A DNA stretch of 10,059 nt from JAWXVE01 sp044425555 (GTDB taxonomy: Bacteria; Bacillota; Clostridia; Lachnospirales; Lachnospiraceae): contig JAWXVF010000097.1 of NCBI GenBank assembly GCA_044425555.1, forward strand, positions 1-10,059, written 5' to 3'. The position numbers and the translations under genes are program-made. Positions 6,088 through 10,059 of this stretch are shown here, piece after piece (the first letter of the stretch is position 1; each line of letters opens with the position of its first letter). Under the pieces are notes generated by a model. The model was not told the DNA's origin and searched no databases. It saw only the letters and a list, made by a program, of their open reading frames with translations.

Positions 6088-6285
6088 ATGATTGAAGTAA
6101 CGAAATTAAATGATGAGAAGTTGGTAGTGAATTGCGATTTAATAGAAATTATCGAAGAAACACCCGATACCATTATCACACTTACAACAGGAAGAAAAAT
6201 TATTGTAAAAGAAAGTAGACAATTTGTCGAAAATCTAGTAAAATCGTATAGAAAGGAAATTTTTGCAGGTTATATGCAGAATTAG
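6088..6285 (+). CDS. flbD: Flagellar protein FlbD
   Basis: This is a small 65-residue protein of the FlbD family (Bacillus YlzI/SwrD), typically placed between flgE and motA or fliL in Gram-positive flagellar operons. In Bacillus subtilis the homologue SwrD promotes motor torque and swarming. The sequence matches the family from end to end: IEVTKLNDEKLVVNCDLIEI, then EETPDTIITLTTGRKIIVKE and a C-terminal helix (FVENLVKSYRKEIF). It has no membrane segment and is predicted as a small beta-rich cytoplasmic protein. The ATG at 6088 follows GGGAG at 6077-6081. The stop codon TAG (6283-6285) overlaps the likely ribosome site of motA, consistent with coupling to the stator genes. It is not the unrelated Caulobacter transcription factor also called FlbD. 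Confidence 0.93.
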   Translation: MIEVTKLNDEKLVVNCDLIEIIEETPDTIITLTTGRKIIVKESRQFVENLVKSYRKEIFAGYMQN

Positions 6286-6289
6286 GTGA
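6284..6289 (+). promoter_or_regulatory. Ribosome binding site that sets the motA start
   Basis: AGGTGA at 6284-6289 complements the 3' end of 16S rRNA and stands five bases before GTG 6295. It overlaps the flbD stop codon. The alternative GTG at 6286 lies inside this site and has no properly spaced ribosome site of its own (AAAGGAAA at 6252-6259 is about 26 bases away). The start at 6295 is therefore preferred. Confidence 0.75.
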
Positions 6290-6294
6290 ACATT

Positions 6295-7086
6295 GTGGAT
6301 ATAGCAACATTAGTAGCGTTTATATTATGTATTGGTTTCGTAATATTTGCCATTGTGTTAGAGGGATTCTCAGCATTATTTAATTTTTTAGATGCGGTAT
6401 CTGTTCTTGTTACAATTGGAGGAGCTTTTTCAGCAGTTTTGATAGCACATCCTTTGAAGCAGTATTTAGCTGGATTGAAGGCATTTGGATTAATTATGAA
6501 AGCATCGGTGTCGAGTGCACCTACAATTATACAGAAAATTATAGATTTATCAAACTTGGCTCGTAAGGAAGGTCTGTTAGCTTTAGAAGAAGCAGCCAGT
6601 GAGTCAGGGGATCCTTTTATTAAAAAGGGGATTTTATTAATCGTCGATGGGACGGATCCAGAATTAATCAGAGGAATTATGGAGACTGAGATGATTAACA
6701 TAGAAGTGAGGCATAAGAAGCTTAGTGGTTTCTGGCAAGATGTGGCATCAATGGGACCTGCATGGGGGATGATTGGTACCCTAGTAGGACTTGTAAATAT
6801 GTTACAGAACATGGATGATCCAAGTTCTATTGGACCTGCTATGGCGGTTGCCCTTCTTACTACTTTATATGGATCCTTAATAGCGAACTGGGTAGCAATA
6901 CCAACTTCTAAGAAGTTGATGTTTAAGAATAGTGATGAGATGATGGAGAAAGAGATTATGATAGAGGGATTACTCTCTATTCAAGCAGGTGAGAATCCAC
7001 GTGTTATTGAAGAGAAGTTGAAATCATTCTTATCTCCTACAGAACGTACTCAAGTTGGTGAAAGTGGAGGTGAAGGCGGTGAGTAA
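6295..7086 (+). CDS. motA: Flagellar motor stator protein MotA
   Basis: MotA forms the ring of the stator complex with MotB and converts ion flow into torque on FliG. From GTG 6295 the product has 263 residues and begins MDIATLVAFILCIG, as clostridial MotA proteins do; a start at 6286 would add three residues. Four membrane segments lie at about residues 3-23, 32-52, 150-172 and 182-202. The long cytoplasmic loop after the second carries ARKEGLLALEEA, whose R90 and E98 correspond to the FliG-contacting charges of Escherichia coli MotA. P155 in SMGPAWGMIGTLVG and P203 in VAIPTSKK match the two channel prolines (P173 and P222 in E. coli). The 3' end overlaps motB by eight bases. A PomA-type sodium stator cannot be excluded from sequence alone. 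Confidence 0.96.
   Translation: MDIATLVAFILCIGFVIFAIVLEGFSALFNFLDAVSVLVTIGGAFSAVLIAHPLKQYLAGLKAFGLIMKASVSSAPTIIQKIIDLSNLARKEGLLALEEAASESGDPFIKKGILLIVDGTDPELIRGIMETEMINIEVRHKKLSGFWQDVASMGPAWGMIGTLVGLVNMLQNMDDPSSIGPAMAVALLTTLYGSLIANWVAIPTSKKLMFKNSDEMMEKEIMIEGLLSIQAGENPRVIEEKLKSFLSPTERTQVGESGGEGGE
7066..7073 (+). promoter_or_regulatory. Ribosome binding site of motB within motA
   Basis: GGAGGTGA at 7066-7073 is an eight-base match to the anti-Shine-Dalgarno sequence, five bases before GTG 7079. It lies inside the last codons of motA and fixes the motB start there, rather than at the upstream in-frame TTG at 7055. Confidence 0.85.
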
Positions 7087-7945
7087 GAAGAAAGTTGAAG
7101 ATGAAGCAGAACCAGGGTGTCCTGCTTGGATGGGTACCTTTGGGGATCTAATGAATCTTCTCCTATGTTTCTTTGTATTATTATTTTCGATGTCTAGTGT
7201 GGATGCTGAGAAGTTTGAAATGATTGTAGAATCCTTTTCTCAAACCTTTAATATTTTTCAAGGTGGATCAGCAGCTATTGGAGAAGAAGTATTTATTACA
7301 AATGGTATGGAACAATTAACAGATTTAGATACTTACTTGAATAGTCTAGGAAAAGTAACAGAAGGTAGTAGTAGTGTAGGTTCTGAGAATACTAAGGACA
7401 ATGATAGTGATTATGAGCATGAAAGTGAGCATGAGACTACCATTGAGGAGTTACGAGAAGAACTAGAAGCAGAGAAGCTCAAGGAGTCTGAGAAATTAGC
7501 AGAAGCGATTCAGCAAGAATTGGAATCTCAGAATATTGCAGAATTAATTGATTTAACATTTAATACGCAATATGTATTGCTGGCATTAAATGGAGCCTTG
7601 TTATTTGACTCAGGAAGTGATAAACTAAAAGAGGAAGCGAAAGTAACTCTAGAAAAAGTTGGAACGATTCTTGAAAAGTATGCAGAATCTATTATTGAAG
7701 TAGAAGGACATACAGATGATGTGCCTATTAATAGTGGGTATTTTACAAGTAACGATGTGTTAAGTAGTTTTCGTGCTCTAAGTGTATTCGACTTCTTTAT
7801 GGAAGTAACGAATCTAGAACCGTCTATTATGAAACATTCGGGTAGAGGGGAATATGTACCGATTGCTACGAACGAGACAGCAGAAGGTAGGGCATTAAAT
7901 AGAAGAGTAGAAATCAAAATATACCATTCCTTAAGTTCTTATTAA
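7079..7945 (+). CDS. motB: Flagellar motor stator protein MotB
   Basis: MotB is the plug-and-anchor subunit of the stator. It carries the channel aspartate and binds peptidoglycan. The product has 288 residues from GTG 7079. It starts with a short charged tail and GCPAWMGTFGDL, then one membrane helix (residues about 23-44, GDLMNLLLCFFVLLFSMS). D23 is the expected proton-carrying aspartate. Residues about 95-150 form an acidic, partly coiled-coil linker. The OmpA-like domain spans about 170-285: ALLFDSGSDKL, VEGHTDDVPI, and the conserved end EGRALNRRVEIKIY. Next to the usual NxxLSxxRA motif the protein reads NDVLSSFRALSV, a modest deviation. The eight-base overlap with motA and the shared ribosome site imply coupled, stoichiometric translation. 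Confidence 0.96.
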   Translation: MSKKKVEDEAEPGCPAWMGTFGDLMNLLLCFFVLLFSMSSVDAEKFEMIVESFSQTFNIFQGGSAAIGEEVFITNGMEQLTDLDTYLNSLGKVTEGSSSVGSENTKDNDSDYEHESEHETTIEELREELEAEKLKESEKLAEAIQQELESQNIAELIDLTFNTQYVLLALNGALLFDSGSDKLKEEAKVTLEKVGTILEKYAESIIEVEGHTDDVPINSGYFTSNDVLSSFRALSVFDFFMEVTNLEPSIMKHSGRGEYVPIATNETAEGRALNRRVEIKIYHSLSSY

Positions 7946-7963
7946 GGTAGCAGAGGAGACGAG

Positions 7964-8473
7964 ATGAAGAAGAATTTAATTTCAATACTAATATTAGCGT
8001 TATTAATTGTAAACTTAGCAGTAACATTCATTATGATGATTAGTGTAACAGGTACGGCCAATGCTACTTCAGATTTAATTAGTGATGTAGCAAGAATAAT
8101 AGCCATAGAGTTAGACGGAGAGATGACGGGGGCTTCTTCTGTTGCTATTGAAGATATTGTATTGCACAATATTGAGGACACTATGACGATTGCATTGAAA
8201 ACAGGGGAAGATGGAATACCACACTTTGTATTAGTGAAGACTTCTTTTTCTATGAACAGTCAACATAGTGATTATGCATCTATAAGTACAGCGATGCTTG
8301 ATAAAGATCCGTTGATCAAGGATGCTATTATAGAAGTGTTTTCTGGCAAATCAATTGATCAAGCTACCAATGAACAAGCACAGATTAAGCTAGAAATACT
8401 GGAAAAAGTACAATCATTGTTTAGATCGGATGTAATATTCGATGTATCTTTTGTGGAGATAACTCCTCAATAA
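7964..8473 (+). CDS. fliL: Flagellar basal body-associated protein FliL
   Basis: FliL is a single-pass membrane protein that rings the stator and supports torque and stator engagement. The 169-residue product starts MKKNLISILILALLIVNLAV, with one membrane segment at about residues 5-28. It then has a short linker and an extracellular domain of about 130 residues containing a HFVLVKTSFSMN strand and a C-terminal EVQ-type helix-strand pair ending VIFDVSFVEI. The length and layout are those of FliL. Sequence conservation in this family is low, so the call relies also on position between motB and fliM. The ATG at 7964 follows AGAGGAGA at 7952-7959, 18 bases after the motB stop. The uncleaved anchor distinguishes it from a secreted protein. 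Confidence 0.88.
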   Translation: MKKNLISILILALLIVNLAVTFIMMISVTGTANATSDLISDVARIIAIELDGEMTGASSVAIEDIVLHNIEDTMTIALKTGEDGIPHFVLVKTSFSMNSQHSDYASISTAMLDKDPLIKDAIIEVFSGKSIDQATNEQAQIKLEILEKVQSLFRSDVIFDVSFVEITPQ

Positions 8474-8490
8474 CTTGATGAGAATGAGAG

Positions 8491-8503
8491 AAGGAGGAGG
8501 TGA
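8491..8503 (+). promoter_or_regulatory. Double Shine-Dalgarno site before fliM
   Basis: AAGGAGGAGGTGA contains two overlapping strong sites, AAGGAGG (8491-8497) and GGAGGTGA (8496-8503). The second stands six bases before ATG 8510. This suggests very efficient initiation of fliM, which is needed in about 34 copies per motor in well-studied flagella. Confidence 0.7.
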
Positions 8504-8509
8504 GTAACT

Positions 8510-9493
8510 ATGGGAGATGTGTTATCCCAAAATGAAATTGATAGTTTATTACAATCTTTAAGTACGGGGAGTGCAGATGTAGACGAAATGCAACAAAGAG
8601 AAGATGTTCGAAAGATTATGGAATATGATTTCAAGCGACCAGCTAAGTTTTCTAAAGAGCATTTACGTACACTAGAGATTATATTTGAACATTATAGTAG
8701 GTTGCTTTCCACGAATTTACCGGGATATTTAAGAAAGAATGTACAAGTTTCTGTAATGAGTTCAGAAGCAGTCACTTTTTCAGAATTTATTAATGCTCTA
8801 GGGACACCTACATTAATGGGAATTGTTAATTTTGCCCCATTATCGGGAAAGATTATTATGGAGATTTCGGTTACTTTGGCGTATGCCATAGTGGATCGTT
8901 TGCTAGGTGGTGATGGAACGCCACTTGAGAAGAATCGAGAGTTTTCGGAGATAGAGTTATTAATTCTAGAGAGAATTATCGTGGTATGTGTACAGTTGTT
9001 TAGAGAGCCTTGGAAGAATGTGGTAGAATTGAATCCTGTTCTAGAAGTAGTAGAGACTAATGCACAATTTGCACAGATTTTATCGCCGAATGAAATGATG
9101 GCCATTGTTACCTTAAATATTGAAGTGGGTAATGTGAGTGGTCTTATGAATATATGCTTACCACATATGACATTAGAAAATGTTATTGATAAGTTAAATA
9201 CAAAGTTCTGGTTTACATCTATTCACAATGGTGATGGACATAGCTTCGGGGAATATATTGAAGAATCGATTGAACGGGTGAACATTCCACTTCGTGCAAC
9301 GCTAGGAGAATCTGCAATTACTGTTACAGATTTTATGAATTTACAAGTGGGGGATGTGATTCGCCTAGATTCTCATGTAGAGAAAGAATTAGACATTTTC
9401 GTTGGCGATATAAGAAAATTCACCGCTTTACCAGGTACGAATAAAGATAGATATGCAGTAAGAGTCACCTCGGTGATTGGAGAGGGGGAATAA
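8510..9493 (+). CDS. fliM: Flagellar motor switch protein FliM
   Basis: FliM forms the middle of the cytoplasmic C-ring and binds CheY-P to set rotation direction. The 327-residue product has the usual length. Residues 1-18 carry the CheY-P-binding peptide LSQNEIDSLLQSL (E9-L14 core). Residues about 35-230 form the CheC-like middle domain, beginning YDFKRPAKFSKEHLRTLEII and including RLLGGDGTPL; this domain interacts with FliG. Residues about 250-322 form the SpoA (FliN-like) domain with VNIPLRATLGESAITVTDF and LQVGDVIRLD. It lacks the phosphatase residues of CheC, as FliM normally does. The next gene, fliY, starts six bases after the stop. Confidence 0.97.
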   Translation: MGDVLSQNEIDSLLQSLSTGSADVDEMQQREDVRKIMEYDFKRPAKFSKEHLRTLEIIFEHYSRLLSTNLPGYLRKNVQVSVMSSEAVTFSEFINALGTPTLMGIVNFAPLSGKIIMEISVTLAYAIVDRLLGGDGTPLEKNREFSEIELLILERIIVVCVQLFREPWKNVVELNPVLEVVETNAQFAQILSPNEMMAIVTLNIEVGNVSGLMNICLPHMTLENVIDKLNTKFWFTSIHNGDGHSFGEYIEESIERVNIPLRATLGESAITVTDFMNLQVGDVIRLDSHVEKELDIFVGDIRKFTALPGTNKDRYAVRVTSVIGEGE

Positions 9494-9499
9494 TAGAAA

Positions 9500-10059
9500 A
9501 TGGATGGAATGTTATCGCAAGATGAGATCAATGCACTCTTAAATGCTTCAGCAGAAGAGTCGGCAGCTTCCGAACCAACAACCGAAAGTAATGAAAGTAA
9601 TTCAGGTGATGCTACTTTAACGGAAATACAATGTGATGCAGTGGGAGAAGTAGCCAATATTTGTATGGGAACTTCAGCAACAACATTAAATTCTTTGTTG
9701 AATCGAAAGGTTAATATTACAATTCCAAGTGTAACTGTCACAGATTGGGAATCGTTAACGGTAGAATATGAAAAGCCGTGTGTCTTCGTTCAGATTAAAT
9801 ATACCGTTGGATTAGATGGTAGCAATATGCTAGTGTTAAAAGAAAACGATGTGAAGATCATCACAGATTTGATGATGGGTGGTGATGGAACCAATACGGA
9901 TGGAGAGTTAAGTGAGATTCATTTAAGTGCTATATCGGAAGCTATGAATCAGATGATGGGATCCTCGGCAACCTCGTTATCATCAATGTTAGGTAAGATT
10001 ATTGATATTAGCCCACCTTCTGCAAGTTTAATACCAGATATTGCAGATGCTGATCCAGG
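9500..10059 (+). CDS. fliY: Flagellar motor switch phosphatase FliY, N-terminal part (3' end outside window)
   Basis: FliY is the Gram-positive C-ring protein combining a CheC-type CheY-P phosphatase domain with a C-terminal FliN-like SpoA domain. Here 186 codons are visible; the SpoA part would follow beyond the window. ATG 9500 begins MDGMLSQDEINALLNAS, a CheY-P-binding-like peptide aligned position for position with that of FliM. Residues about 17-38 are a Ser/Glu/Thr linker. Two phosphatase motifs of the form D/S-x3-E-x2-N-x22-P are intact: D46, E50, N53, P76 and S143, E147, N150, P173. This identifies FliY rather than plain FliN or FliM. The frame runs open to the window end. A GAGGGGG stretch in the end of fliM (about 9482-9488) is the likely ribosome site. 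Confidence 0.94.
   Translation, partial: MDGMLSQDEINALLNASAEESAASEPTTESNESNSGDATLTEIQCDAVGEVANICMGTSATTLNSLLNRKVNITIPSVTVTDWESLTVEYEKPCVFVQIKYTVGLDGSNMLVLKENDVKIITDLMMGGDGTNTDGELSEIHLSAISEAMNQMMGSSATSLSSMLGKIIDISPPSASLIPDIADADP

Noticed and set aside
6286..6294. Earlier GTG start for motA at 6286
   Set aside because: It overlaps its own putative ribosome site and lacks a spaced one; GTG 6295 has AGGTGA five bases upstream and gives the usual MDIATL start.
6282..6812. Open frame of 176 codons on the - strand, opposite motA
   Set aside because: It lies wholly antisense to a gene with clear MotA motifs, has no good ribosome site and shows no recognisable domain. Codon bias of motA explains its openness.
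7055..7078. Upstream TTG start for motB at 7055
   Set aside because: The GGAGGTGA at 7066-7073 lies downstream of it and fits GTG 7079, which also gives the usual short basic N-terminus.
8692..9105. Open frame on the - strand inside fliM
   Set aside because: Antisense to well-conserved FliM sequence; no start signal or domain.

Overview
The window is one uninterrupted stretch of a flagellar structural and motor operon. All thirteen protein genes are on the + strand, with gaps of at most about 120 bases. The order is fliI (3' end), fliJ, a ylxF/motE-like gene, fliK, flgD, a TIGR02530-type flagellar gene, flgE, flbD, motA, motB, fliL, fliM and fliY (5' part, cut by the window end). AT-rich DNA, strong AAGGAGG-type ribosome sites, GTG and TTG starts, and the ylxF, TIGR02530, flbD and fliY genes together point to a motile Gram-positive of the Clostridia, most like Lachnospiraceae. 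The species cannot be named from this window.

Bases 1-1585 encode export-apparatus parts: the C-terminus of the FliI ATPase, its FliJ coiled-coil stalk, and a membrane-anchored YlxF/MotE-like protein with an MgtE-N-type C-terminal domain. Bases 1586-1669 hold a stem-loop whose right arm carries a sigma-28-like -10 sequence in front of fliK. Bases 1670-5965 are the hook module: FliK (hook-length ruler), FlgD (hook cap scaffold, with an unusual acidic repeat tail), the TIGR02530 protein and a large FlgE (hook subunit).

Bases 5966-6087 form the longest gene-free gap. It contains a 51-base long hairpin, a small leader-like reading frame inside that hairpin, and a second inverted repeat that ends exactly at the flbD ribosome site. 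Bases 6088-8473 are the motor module: FlbD, the MotA/MotB proton-channel stator and FliL. Bases 8510-10059 begin the switch module: FliM, and FliY with two intact CheC-type phosphatase motifs.

The genes act in sequence. FliI/FliJ energise export of FlgD, FliK and FlgE. FliK terminates hook growth. MotA/MotB with FliL drive rotation against the rotor, and FliM/FliY receive the chemotaxis signal (FliY also dephosphorylating CheY-P). The protein content is conventional for this lineage. The least explained parts are the noncoding structures before fliK and flbD, a small open frame before flgE, and the repeat-bearing FlgD. No mobile elements, tRNA or rRNA genes, CRISPR arrays or clear intrinsic terminators were seen.
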